A stretch of 64,000 nucleotides of DNA from Advenella faeciporci. GTDB taxonomy: Bacteria; Pseudomonadota; Gammaproteobacteria; Burkholderiales; Burkholderiaceae_B. The position numbers were made by a program, and so were the translations under genes. The notes under the pieces were generated by a model that saw only the letters and a list, made by a program, of their open reading frames with translations, searched no databases and was not told the DNA's origin. Numbering within the stretch: the first letter of the stretch is position 1; each line of letters opens with the position of its first letter. The stretch covers positions 59,266 to 123,265 of the forward strand of contig NZ_BMYS01000007.1 in the NCBI RefSeq assembly GCF_014652395.1, given 5' to 3'. This document shows positions 56,067 through 63,875 of this stretch, in pieces.

Positions 56067-56930
56067 ATGACCCTATTGCCCAGTGCAGGCACGCTGCAGA
56101 AAATCCTGTTTTCCGCCTTGCCTGACTTTTCTTCTCTTGCCTGGGTTGAGCAAATTGATTCAACCAACACTTTTCTCATGCAGGAAGCGCGTAACCCGCA
56201 AAGCCAGTGGGGGCGGCCTGCCCTGATTGGTGCCCATCACCAGCAAAAGGGCAAGGGGCGCAGCGGGCGCAAATGGGTGGACAACGCGGGCGCCACCCTG
56301 ATGTTTTCCTGCGCCTATGATGTTTTCCTGCCGCCGGCGCAGTTGCCCATGCTGGCACCGGTAGCCGGTATTGTGGCCTGCGAACAGTTGCGTAAAATAG
56401 TGGGTTCTGCCGCCCGGGACCGCTTAAGCATGAAGTGGCCCAACGATATCCAGTTTGATGAGGGCAAGCTCTCGGGCCTGCTGGTTGAATCGGTCAAGCC
56501 GGGTAATGGCCGGGTGAATGAGCGTCATCATGTGGTGGTGGTGGGTATGGGGATGAACCTTTCCCAGGCTGAAGCACTTAGCCAGGACCTGGGTCGCAAA
56601 GTGGCCGACTGGACTTCGGTTTTGATGAGCCTGAACCGGCAGGATGAACAGGCTGAGCACATTGCCCTGCTGGTTGCCCGTATTGCCCGTGCCTGGTCCG
56701 AGGCTTTTTCCCTTTACGAACAGGAAGGTTTCGCGCCGTTCCGGCAACGCCATGAAAGCCTGGATGCCCTTAAAACATGTGAGGTTAACGTGCTGTCTGG
56801 TGATAAAATTGTACTCACAGGCATTGCCAGGGGTTTAAATGACCAGGCATGCCTGGTGGTTGAAAACGGGCAGGGCCTGCATCTTGTCACCAACGGTGAT
56901 ATCAGCATTCGTGCCCGTACCCATACCTAG
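56067..56930 (+). CDS. birA: Biotin-[acetyl-CoA carboxylase] ligase, without repressor domain
   Basis: 287 residues with the ligase domain from near residue 25: QIDSTNTFLMQEA, the biotin loop GKGRSGRKWVD near 64-74, MKWPNDIQFDEGKLSGLLVE near 118-137. E. coli BirA has about 60 more residues carrying a helix-turn-helix; this one has none, so it only attaches biotin and does not repress. It lies 22 nt after waaA and is followed 9 nt later by coaX, a common order. Confidence 0.94.
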   Translation: MTLLPSAGTLQKILFSALPDFSSLAWVEQIDSTNTFLMQEARNPQSQWGRPALIGAHHQQKGKGRSGRKWVDNAGATLMFSCAYDVFLPPAQLPMLAPVAGIVACEQLRKIVGSAARDRLSMKWPNDIQFDEGKLSGLLVESVKPGNGRVNERHHVVVVGMGMNLSQAEALSQDLGRKVADWTSVLMSLNRQDEQAEHIALLVARIARAWSEAFSLYEQEGFAPFRQRHESLDALKTCEVNVLSGDKIVLTGIARGLNDQACLVVENGQGLHLVTNGDISIRARTHT

Positions 56931-56939
56931 GAGCGAGCC

Positions 56940-57746
56940 ATGCTCATGCTACTGATCGACTCGGGCAATACCCGGGTAAAAGTCACTTACCTTATCAACC
57001 AATTCCGGCAAACCGAAGACCTTCTGGTGCTGGAGCACGACCATATAGACAAACTGCACGACTGGTGCAATACCTTGCCCGAAGTTCCTGTAAGGGCCAT
57101 TGGCGTTAACGTGGCCGGTGAAGTCATTGCACACAAAATCCAGCAGGCCCTGCCTGCTTCCTGTCCGCTTCAATGGCTTGTCGCGCAGGCGCAAACCCTG
57201 CACCTGAAAAACAGTTACCAACATCCCGAACAGCTGGGCGCCGACCGCTGGATGGGGCTATTGGGACTTTCCGAGCACCGGCAACATCCCGAATTGCCCG
57301 CCATGCTGGTAAGCTTTGGCACAGCCACCACCGTAGACACCATAGATGCCGACAACATCTTCATGGGGGGGCTGATCTTTCCGGGCGTCATGCTCATGCG
57401 CGCCAGCCTGCATAAAGGCACCGCCAACCTGCCTGCCATAGACCTGCGTAAAAGTGAAGTGCCGCCGGCCTTTGCGCATAATACCGAACAGGCGATCTTA
57501 AGCGGCATTATTGCCGCCCAGGCCGGGGCGATTGTGCGGCAGTGGAAAGCCGTGCTGGATAAAACCGGGCATCCCCCCACCATTTTCGTGACCGGTGGTG
57601 CCCGGCATGGGGTGTTGCCAGAACTGCACCGTTTGCTTAACGACATCGCGCAGGTAAAGGGATTTGATACAATCACTTTGCAGGAAATTGAATCACCCGT
57701 GCTGGATGGCTTGCGTATTTACGCACGGGCCGAATGGAATCATTAA
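56940..57746 (+). CDS. coaX: Type III pantothenate kinase
   Basis: 268 residues. LLIDSGNTRVKVTYL near 4-18 is the nucleotide-binding loop with the catalytic Asp, GADRWMGLLGL near 100-110 binds pantothenate, and SFGTATTVDTIDADNIFMGG near 122-141 the phosphate. It makes 4'-phosphopantothenate, the first step of CoA synthesis, and needs a monovalent ion. TAGGAG precedes the first ATG; an in-frame ATG at 56946 is an alternative. The 54-codon ORF starts 2 nt after its stop. Confidence 0.94.
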   Translation: MLMLLIDSGNTRVKVTYLINQFRQTEDLLVLEHDHIDKLHDWCNTLPEVPVRAIGVNVAGEVIAHKIQQALPASCPLQWLVAQAQTLHLKNSYQHPEQLGADRWMGLLGLSEHRQHPELPAMLVSFGTATTVDTIDADNIFMGGLIFPGVMLMRASLHKGTANLPAIDLRKSEVPPAFAHNTEQAILSGIIAAQAGAIVRQWKAVLDKTGHPPTIFVTGGARHGVLPELHRLLNDIAQVKGFDTITLQEIESPVLDGLRIYARAEWNH

Positions 57747-57748
57747 TT

Positions 57749-57913
57749 ATGCGAACCTTGTTTTTTGTTATTTTGCTGGCCAATGGCCTGGTGTATGCAC
57801 ACGGGCAGGGCTGGGTGGGTAAGCCGCCCAGTGAAATAAATCCGGGCGTGGCCGTCAAGCCACCCGTGGAATTCAAGTCGCATGCACTTAAAACAGGGCC
57901 TTTGGGCCAGTAA
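57749..57913 (+). CDS. 54-codon secreted or membrane-anchored ORF after coaX
   Basis: Starts at ATG 57749, 2 nt past the coaX stop, and ends at TAA 57911. It encodes a hydrophobic first helix (LFFVILLANGLVYA) and then a short Gly/Pro-rich segment with GQGWVGKPPSEINPG. In relatives coaX is often followed by a SPOR-domain membrane protein with a very similar N-terminal helix and GxGWxGxPP stretch, so this may be that gene cut short before its SPOR domain. The tight spacing and signal-like helix argue it is translated; the link to SPOR is inference. Confidence 0.5.
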   Translation: MRTLFFVILLANGLVYAHGQGWVGKPPSEINPGVAVKPPVEFKSHALKTGPLGQ

Positions 57914-57918
57914 CAGCA

Positions 57919-58569
57919 ATGGCAATCAAAACAGAAAAAATCATCTTGAACGGGATGGCCGGCAATATGGATTGCGCCATCGACTGGCCCGATACCCCCA
58001 TCAGGGGCTGGGCCCTGGTGTTGCATCCGCATCCGCTGCACGAAGGCACACGGGACAATAAAATTGTCACCACGGTGGCCCGGGCCTGCGCCCAGAACGG
58101 GCTGCTTGCCGTGCGACCCAATTTCAGGGGTGTGGGCCTGTCCGAAGGCGTATTCGACAAGGCCCATGGTGAAACCCGCGACATGCAAATGCTTATTGAG
58201 CAGATAGAACAGCTTTACCCCGAAGTGAGCCATAAAAAATGGGTGCTGGCCGGCTTTTCATTTGGCACGGCCGTGGCAGCACAGCTATATGCCGAACAAA
58301 AGCAGGCCCAGCATCAATTGCCCGATGCCATGATGCTGCTGGGGCCAGCCGTATGGCGGTTTCAATATCGCGATATTGAACTACCGGCCGATTTGCTGGT
58401 CGTACATGGTGAAAAAGATGAGGTTGTGCTTTTGCAGGAAGTTTTCGACTGGATCAGGCCCTATCAGATCCCGGTAACGGTTATCCCCGAGGCGACCCAT
58501 TTTTTTCATGGGTTCCTGATTCAATTGAAGAAATTGATACAAATTAAGCTGGACCAAATCCTGAAATAA
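57919..58569 (+). CDS. Alpha/beta hydrolase
   Basis: 216 residues. LHPHPLHEGTRDNKIV near 33-48 provides the oxyanion region, GFSFGTAVAA near 112-121 is the nucleophile elbow (Ser), VHGEKDEVV near 158 the Asp and THFFHG near 193 the His. The HPHP opening matches the group often called CocE/dienelactone-type or YfhR-like esterases. It would hydrolyse small esters; the substrate is unknown. It begins 5 nt after the small ORF. Confidence 0.88.
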   Translation: MAIKTEKIILNGMAGNMDCAIDWPDTPIRGWALVLHPHPLHEGTRDNKIVTTVARACAQNGLLAVRPNFRGVGLSEGVFDKAHGETRDMQMLIEQIEQLYPEVSHKKWVLAGFSFGTAVAAQLYAEQKQAQHQLPDAMMLLGPAVWRFQYRDIELPADLLVVHGEKDEVVLLQEVFDWIRPYQIPVTVIPEATHFFHGFLIQLKKLIQIKLDQILK

Positions 58570-58604
58570 GCCAGTGCTGGCGTGGGTTTACCGGCAACAG
58601 GGCT

Positions 58605-58641
58605 TATAATAAACCGCAATGGCATGGTTTTTCATGCCATT
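58605..58641 (+). promoter_or_regulatory. Promoter -10 and leader hairpin of dacC
   Basis: TATAAT at 58605-58610, then AATGGCATG (58618-58626), loop GTTTTT, CATGCCATT (58633-58641): a perfect 9-bp stem near the expected 5' end of the mRNA. The -35 is weak. dacC starts 39 nt later. Confidence 0.5.
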
Positions 58642-58679
58642 GGCTTATCTTACAACTCTAACCGGATACTGTTTTTTTT

Positions 58680-59969
58680 ATGTCTTCCCGTCGTTTATTA
58701 CTTGGTATGATCGTTGTGGCACTCGCTGGGGGTGCCTATTATTTTTATGATAAAAATAAAACACCTGCCCAGGCAGAAACCACGGTAAACGGCTCAGTTG
58801 TTACCTCGGTGCTTAATAATCCCGCCTCTGCTGCTGCCAAGGCCCCTGAAGTCCGCTCAAGCATTACGGTTACCAACGCCCAAACGCCGGTTGTTAGCGA
58901 CTTTGCCAGCGTTGCCCCGCCCAGCCCGCCCATTAAGGCCTGGATGGTTTTTGATGTAAACAGCAACCAGATTATTGGCAATGTCGAACCTGACCTGAAA
59001 ATTTCACCGGCCTCGCTAACCAAGCTCATGACCGCCAGCCTGGTGTTTGCCGCCCTGGACGACAAACGCATCAGCTTGGACCAAATGGTAACGGTTTCAG
59101 AAAAAGCCTGGAAAACCGGTGGCTCTCGCATGTTTATTGAAGTGAATAAACAGGTGTCTGTGGGCGATTTGCTGCAAGGCATGATTGTGCAATCGGGTAA
59201 CGATGCCACCGTCCAGCTGGCCGAAGTGGTTGCCGGCAGCGAAAGCGTTTTTGTGGGTCAAATGAACCAGGAAGCCAAAGCCTTTGGCATGAACAACACC
59301 AGTTTTGGTGACCCTACCGGCCTGCCTTCGCCAGATACCTACACCACCGTGCGGGACCTGTCGATACTGGCCCAGCATATTATTAAAGACCACCCCAGCT
59401 ACTATCATTATTTCAGCCAGCCCGACTTTACCTACAATAAAATCAAACAGTCAAACCGCAATGGCCTGCTTTACCGAAATATTGGCGTAGACGGCCTTAA
59501 AACCGGCCATACCGACGATGCCGGCTACTGCCTTATTTCCACTGCCGTGCGCGATGGCCGCCGGGTTATTTCCATTGTGGTGGGTGCCAATTCCATTCGT
59601 GACCGTGAGCAAATCAGCCAAACCCTGCTGGATTGGGGCTTCCAGAACTTCAGCAACAAAACCGTTGCCGAAGCCGGTAAACCCCTGGTGCAATCACGCG
59701 TATGGGAAGGTGAAACCAAACAGGTTAGCCTGGGTTCGTTAAGCCCGGTTACCGTAACGGTACCCCGTGGCCAGGAAAACGCCGTACAGGTGGTTACCCA
59801 GTACGATGGCAAACTGGTGGCTCCGCTGGCCAAAGGCCAAACCGTGGGCTCTGTACAGTTTGTGCTAGATGGAAAAATCCTTAAACAAGAACCCCTGGTG
59901 GTCACTGAAGCGGTTGCCCAAGCCGGTTTTGTGGGTCGCATGTGGGACAAACTGCTGGGCATGTTTTAG
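58680..59969 (+). CDS. dacC: D-alanyl-D-alanine carboxypeptidase (PBP5/6-type)
   Basis: 429 residues. A membrane-embedded start (LLLGMIVVALAGGAYYF) is followed by a linker of about 60 residues, longer than usual. The catalytic domain has SLTK near 117, SGN near 175 and KTG near 278, the three penicillin-binding motifs. A beta-sandwich C-terminal domain and a short amphipathic tail (VGRMWDKLLGMF) complete it. It trims the last D-Ala from peptidoglycan stem peptides in the periplasm. Its own promoter and leader hairpin precede it. Confidence 0.94.
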   Translation: MSSRRLLLGMIVVALAGGAYYFYDKNKTPAQAETTVNGSVVTSVLNNPASAAAKAPEVRSSITVTNAQTPVVSDFASVAPPSPPIKAWMVFDVNSNQIIGNVEPDLKISPASLTKLMTASLVFAALDDKRISLDQMVTVSEKAWKTGGSRMFIEVNKQVSVGDLLQGMIVQSGNDATVQLAEVVAGSESVFVGQMNQEAKAFGMNNTSFGDPTGLPSPDTYTTVRDLSILAQHIIKDHPSYYHYFSQPDFTYNKIKQSNRNGLLYRNIGVDGLKTGHTDDAGYCLISTAVRDGRRVISIVVGANSIRDREQISQTLLDWGFQNFSNKTVAEAGKPLVQSRVWEGETKQVSLGSLSPVTVTVPRGQENAVQVVTQYDGKLVAPLAKGQTVGSVQFVLDGKILKQEPLVVTEAVAQAGFVGRMWDKLLGMF

Positions 59970-59982
59970 GATTTCAGGTGTG

Positions 59983-60030
59983 CGTTCCCATGCAGGAGCG
60001 TTTCTGGTTCCCACGCTCCCGCGTGGAAAC
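59983..60030. repeat. Degenerate REP-like palindromes
   Basis: CGTTCCCATGCAGGAGCG (59983-60000) and GTTCCCACGCTCCCGCGTGGAAAC (60007-60030). Both keep the TTCCCACGC core with mutated arms. Confidence 0.6.
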
Positions 60031-60113
60031 GAGAGTTTTCAACACGATTTTTATTTTCGGGCCGCCTTGAAAAACTTCAGTCCGGCCTTATTTTCTAGGC
60101 ATAGAGGTTTACG

Positions 60114-60980
60114 GTGATACAAGGCATTAGCAGTGACAGCCTGGTTTATCTGAATGGCGAATACCTGCCACTCAGCCAGGCAAAAATTTCGGTTCTGGAC
60201 AGGGGTTTTATTTTTGGTGATGGCATTTATGAAGTGGTACCGGCCTACAACCGCAAACCATTCCGCCTGAACGAACACGTGGCCCGTCTGGAGCGCAGTC
60301 TTAAGGCCATCAAGCTGGAAACCGGCAAAACCACCCAAGACTGGATTCAGCTCATGACCGATATGGTTAACAAAGCCGAAACCGATGATACCTTTGTGTA
60401 CCTGCAAGTAACCCGTGGCGTGGCCAAGCGCGACCACGCGTACCCAAATCCGCCGGTAGCGCCCACCATCTTCTTAATGAGCTCTCCGTTTGTGCGACCT
60501 TCCGAAGAATTGCGCACCAAGGGTTTCAGGGTGGTCAGCATGCCCGACGAACGCTGGTATCACTGCGACATTAAAAGCGTTTCCCTGCTGGGCAACATTC
60601 TGGCCAAAGAATATGCCCATGCCAAAGGCGTGGACGACGTCATCCAGTTTCGTGACGGCTTCATGACCGAGGCCTCTTCGGCCAACATCTGGGTGGTTAA
60701 AAACGGTACGCTACTGGCGCCGCTTAAAAACAACCTTATTCTGGAAGGCATTCGCTACGGCTTAATGGAAAAACTGGCGGCCCAATGCGGCATCCCGTTT
60801 GTGGCACAAAACATTAGCGAAGAACAGGTTGCCCAGGCCGACGAACTGCTGTTTACCTCGGCCACCAAAGAAGTGTTGCCCATTCTTGAATACAATGGCC
60901 AGCCTGTAGGTCAGGGCGTTGCCGGCCCCATCTACCAAAAACTGCGTGCCGCTTACGATTTGGAAATTGAACAATTATGA
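60114..60980 (+). CDS. dat: D-amino acid aminotransferase
   Basis: 288 residues from a GTG start with an AGAGG site. The fold type IV PLP enzyme pattern is clear: LDRGFIFGDGIYEVVPAY near 26-43, the Schiff-base Lys in HCDIKSVSLLGN near 147-158, and FMTEASSANIWVV near 180. It moves amino groups among D-amino acids, notably supplying D-Glu or D-Ala for the wall, which fits its place after dacC. In many relatives this gene heads the dat-ybeD-lipB group, as here. Confidence 0.93.
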   Translation: MIQGISSDSLVYLNGEYLPLSQAKISVLDRGFIFGDGIYEVVPAYNRKPFRLNEHVARLERSLKAIKLETGKTTQDWIQLMTDMVNKAETDDTFVYLQVTRGVAKRDHAYPNPPVAPTIFLMSSPFVRPSEELRTKGFRVVSMPDERWYHCDIKSVSLLGNILAKEYAHAKGVDDVIQFRDGFMTEASSANIWVVKNGTLLAPLKNNLILEGIRYGLMEKLAAQCGIPFVAQNISEEQVAQADELLFTSATKEVLPILEYNGQPVGQGVAGPIYQKLRAAYDLEIEQL

Positions 60981-61255
60981 TGAAAGAAATTCCTCCCGAA
61001 GAATCCTTGATTGAATACCCCTGTGATTTTCCGATTAAGGTCATGGGCGTTAACCACCCCGAACTGGCCCAAATGCTGGTTGAACTGGTATTGCAGCACG
61101 ACCCCGGCTTTGATGCCGCCACCGTGGAAATGCGTCCCAGCAAAGCCGGCAACTACATTGGCCTGACCTTTACCGTGCGGGCCATTTCCCGCGAACAGCT
61201 GGACAATATCTACCGCACCCTGCACGGTCACGAGCTGGTTAAGGTTGTGCTGTAA
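60977..61255 (+). CDS. ybeD: DUF493 family protein (YbeD)
   Basis: 92 residues. It opens SLIEYPCDFPIKVMG, followed by a ferredoxin-like alpha/beta pattern and a typical ISREQLDNIYRTLHGHELVKVVL end. YbeD has the ACT-like fold and is conserved next to lipB, perhaps as an allosteric regulator, but its function is unknown. It overlaps dat by 4 nt (ATGA). Confidence 0.93.
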   Translation: MMKEIPPEESLIEYPCDFPIKVMGVNHPELAQMLVELVLQHDPGFDAATVEMRPSKAGNYIGLTFTVRAISREQLDNIYRTLHGHELVKVVL

Positions 61256-61259
61256 GCTC

Positions 61260-61883
61260 ATGGCGCAGCTTAAACGGCTAGAAGGCCTGGCCGACTATGA
61301 AAGTACCTGGCAGGCCATGAAAACCTTCACGGAAAACCGCCTGCCAGACACCGAAAACCAGATCTGGCAGGTAGAGCACCCGCCGGTGTACACCCTTGGC
61401 CAGGCTGGCAAACCGGAACATGTACTTAACCCGGGCAAGATACCGGTTGTGCGATGCAACCGGGGCGGCCAGGTCACTTACCACGGCCCAGGACAGGTGG
61501 TTATTTACCCCTTGATTAACCTGCATCGCGCCAATATGTTCGTAAAAGAATACGTAACTGCGCTGGAAGATGCCATTATTCATACCCTGAATGACTATGG
61601 CATTAGCCAGGCCTGTCGCAAAGACGGAGCCCCCGGGGTGTATGTACCCATGGAAAACGGTGAACTGGCCAAAATTGCCGCCCTGGGTGTGAAAGTCAGC
61701 CGTGGCTGCACTTACCATGGCCTGGCCATTAATGTTGACATGGATTTAAGCCCGTTTGACGGCATCAACCCCTGCGGCTATGCCCAATTAAAAACCGTTG
61801 ACATGAAAACCGTTGGCGTGCAAGCCAGCTGGCAGGAAGTGGCGGACAAGGTTAGTGGGTATCTGATGGACGTGTTTGCGTAA
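61260..61883 (+). CDS. lipB: Octanoyl-[acyl carrier protein]:protein N-octanoyltransferase
   Basis: About 207 residues; ATG 61260 was chosen though a TTG at 61245 is open and overlaps ybeD. RGGQVTYHGPGQVVIYPLI near 73-91 and IAALGVKVSRGCTYHGLAINV near 139-159 are the substrate-binding motifs, and NPCG supplies the catalytic Cys near 172, with Lys in ALGVKVS. It moves octanoate from ACP to lipoate-dependent proteins. lipA, the next gene in most relatives, is not found downstream. Confidence 0.95.
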   Translation: MAQLKRLEGLADYESTWQAMKTFTENRLPDTENQIWQVEHPPVYTLGQAGKPEHVLNPGKIPVVRCNRGGQVTYHGPGQVVIYPLINLHRANMFVKEYVTALEDAIIHTLNDYGISQACRKDGAPGVYVPMENGELAKIAALGVKVSRGCTYHGLAINVDMDLSPFDGINPCGYAQLKTVDMKTVGVQASWQEVADKVSGYLMDVFA

Positions 61884-62209
61884 GTAATTTAGCGATGCCA
61901 AGGGAAGGGTCTGCATTCCCACGCGGAGTATGGGAACCGATACGATGCGTGGGGCAGGTCTGCATGGCAACGCAGAGCGTGGAAATGAGCGCTGTTCAAG
62001 TACCGTGCATGTCTAAATAATCAAATTTGAGCAAAACTCCTGTTTTGCAATTGATTTTATGCGTGTATAATTGAAAAAATGCATTTTCAAAACAATATAA
62101 TCGGTTTTGTGCATGCCCGCATTCCCACGCAAGAGCATGGGAACCGATACGATGCGTGGGAATGCATATTCTTTGTGCGCACAATCGCTGAACCCAACAG
62201 GAGTAATTG
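61884..62209. other. Repeat-rich gap before the Fic gene
   Basis: Two copies of the 24-nt sequence around GGGAACCGATACGATGCG (61930-61953 and 62137-62160) flank AT-rich sequence with a GCAAAAC/GTTTTGC hairpin (62031-62048) and a TATAAT (62066-62071). Each copy is tied to a REP-like half, TTCCCACGC. No gene is recognisable. Confidence 0.6.
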
Positions 62210-63826
62210 ATGAAGACGCTTCCCGCTGACCCCATCGGCGCGGCATGGTTGGCCAAAACGTATCAAATTATTCCGGTAGGGCGTTTGCCAGTACAAAGCC
62301 AGATCGGTGGTCGACGAATTACGCAAATTATAGATGGCGACCGGCTGGAAACCTATCCGGAAACCATGCGGCCCGCTTCAGGGCCTGCAGCCCATTTGCA
62401 ATTTCATTTGCGTCACGAAATTCCCCATCTGGAATTTTTATCCCGTTTGTTTGCCAAAACAGGGGGTGATTTTATCCAGACCTGGGTTAATGCCGAACCG
62501 ACAGGGCAATATGCGCGCCGGGCGGCTTTTTTATATGAATGGCTCAGCAATGCTACGTTACAGCTACCAGAGCGCTTGGGTGGCAACTATGTTGATGCCA
62601 TCGACAGCAGTAAACTGGTGGCTTCTTCAACAGACCAAGTCATAAAATCATCGCGTTGGCGTGTTAATGATAACTTGCCGGGAACGCACTACTTCTGTCC
62701 GATGATTGTCAAAACCGATGCTGTTATGCTTGCCATGAAGCTGGATGTGCCGCATTTATTCCAGAACCTGGCTGCTGAATTTGGTGAAGACCTGTTAAGA
62801 CGTGCCGCCATCTGGATGACACTGCGGGAAAGCAAAGCCAGTTTTGCCATAGAAAGGGAGGCGGACCGCACCAATCGCATTGAACGGTTTGCCGATGTCA
62901 TGGCGCGCCGGACCGGGCAGGGTGATTTACCTTTAAGCAACGAGGCACTTGCACAATTACAGGGTGAAATCCTGGGCGATCGCACCACGGTTACGCATTT
63001 TGGTGTGCGTCAGTCCCCGGTATTTGTGGGAGAAACCTTCCAGTACCAGGATGTGGTTCATTATGTGGCACCGCCAGCGGCAGAGGTGCCGCTCATGCTG
63101 GAAGGCCTGCGTGTTTTTCTTGAGCGTACCCAAGGGCAGTCACCGGTCATGCGTTGTGCGGTAACGGCTTTTGGCTTTGTATATATTCACCCATTGGCGG
63201 ATGGCAATGGCCGTATACACCGCTTTTTGGTTAATGACCTGCTACGTCGTGACGGGGCTGTGCCAGACCCTGTTATTTTGCCTGTGTCAGCGGTTATTAC
63301 AGACGATGCTGCAGAACGTCGGGCTTATGACATGATACTGGATGAGGTTTCCAAACCCTTGATGCGAACGCTAAGTGATGATGTTTCGTTTAGCGCCACT
63401 GACATCACTTACCCGGATGGTGTAACATCCAATTTTGAATTCAGCGGTGTAGAAAAAGCCCGTCATGTATGGCGTTACCTTGATCTTGGACCGCATGTGA
63501 TGTATTTGTCCAATATTATCAGGCGGACGTTAACCGAACAGATGCGTGAGCAATCCCGTTATTTACGCAATCATGCACGGGCACGCCAGGCACTTAAAGA
63601 AATAATTGAAATGCCCGACCAGCAGGCCGACCGCGTGCTGCGTTCCATTGAGCAAAACCAGGGTGCATTAAGCAACGTATTGGCCAAACAGATGCCAATA
63701 TTGCAGGCACCGGGTATATGGGACGAGATTGTTGAAGCGGTAGCACGAGCTTTTCAAGAGGATTTGCTGGTTGACCAGCACGTCGTTAACAGGTATCACC
63801 CATCGCAGCCGGTTGGTGGAGATTAA
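62210..63826 (+). CDS. Fic-domain protein (probable AMP-transferase)
   Basis: 538 residues with CAGGAG before ATG 62210. The Fic core HPLADGNGRIHR (residues 327-338) matches HPFxxGNGRxxR except Leu for Phe at the third position, and catalytic His327 is kept. An N-terminal region of about 200 residues is specific to a long Fic group; the inhibitory motif [S/T]xxxE[G/N] may be SFAIER at 211-216, with Arg in place of Gly/Asn. It would transfer AMP (or another nucleotide moiety) to Tyr/Thr/Ser of target proteins. REP-like repeats upstream and an IS element 49 nt downstream mark it as accessory. No antitoxin gene is adjacent. Confidence 0.88.
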   Translation: MKTLPADPIGAAWLAKTYQIIPVGRLPVQSQIGGRRITQIIDGDRLETYPETMRPASGPAAHLQFHLRHEIPHLEFLSRLFAKTGGDFIQTWVNAEPTGQYARRAAFLYEWLSNATLQLPERLGGNYVDAIDSSKLVASSTDQVIKSSRWRVNDNLPGTHYFCPMIVKTDAVMLAMKLDVPHLFQNLAAEFGEDLLRRAAIWMTLRESKASFAIEREADRTNRIERFADVMARRTGQGDLPLSNEALAQLQGEILGDRTTVTHFGVRQSPVFVGETFQYQDVVHYVAPPAAEVPLMLEGLRVFLERTQGQSPVMRCAVTAFGFVYIHPLADGNGRIHRFLVNDLLRRDGAVPDPVILPVSAVITDDAAERRAYDMILDEVSKPLMRTLSDDVSFSATDITYPDGVTSNFEFSGVEKARHVWRYLDLGPHVMYLSNIIRRTLTEQMREQSRYLRNHARARQALKEIIEMPDQQADRVLRSIEQNQGALSNVLAKQMPILQAPGIWDEIVEAVARAFQEDLLVDQHVVNRYHPSQPVGGD

Positions 63827-63860
63827 ACTTTTCCTGGACCTTCAGCGTTAATAGGCATTG

Positions 63861-63873
63861 GTTCCCACGCTCC
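63861..63873. repeat. REP-like half palindrome cut by the IS end
   Basis: GTTCCCACGCTCC is the left arm and loop of the REP-like repeat; the right arm is missing and an IS left end starts at 63876. Confidence 0.55.
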
Positions 63874-63875
63874 AG

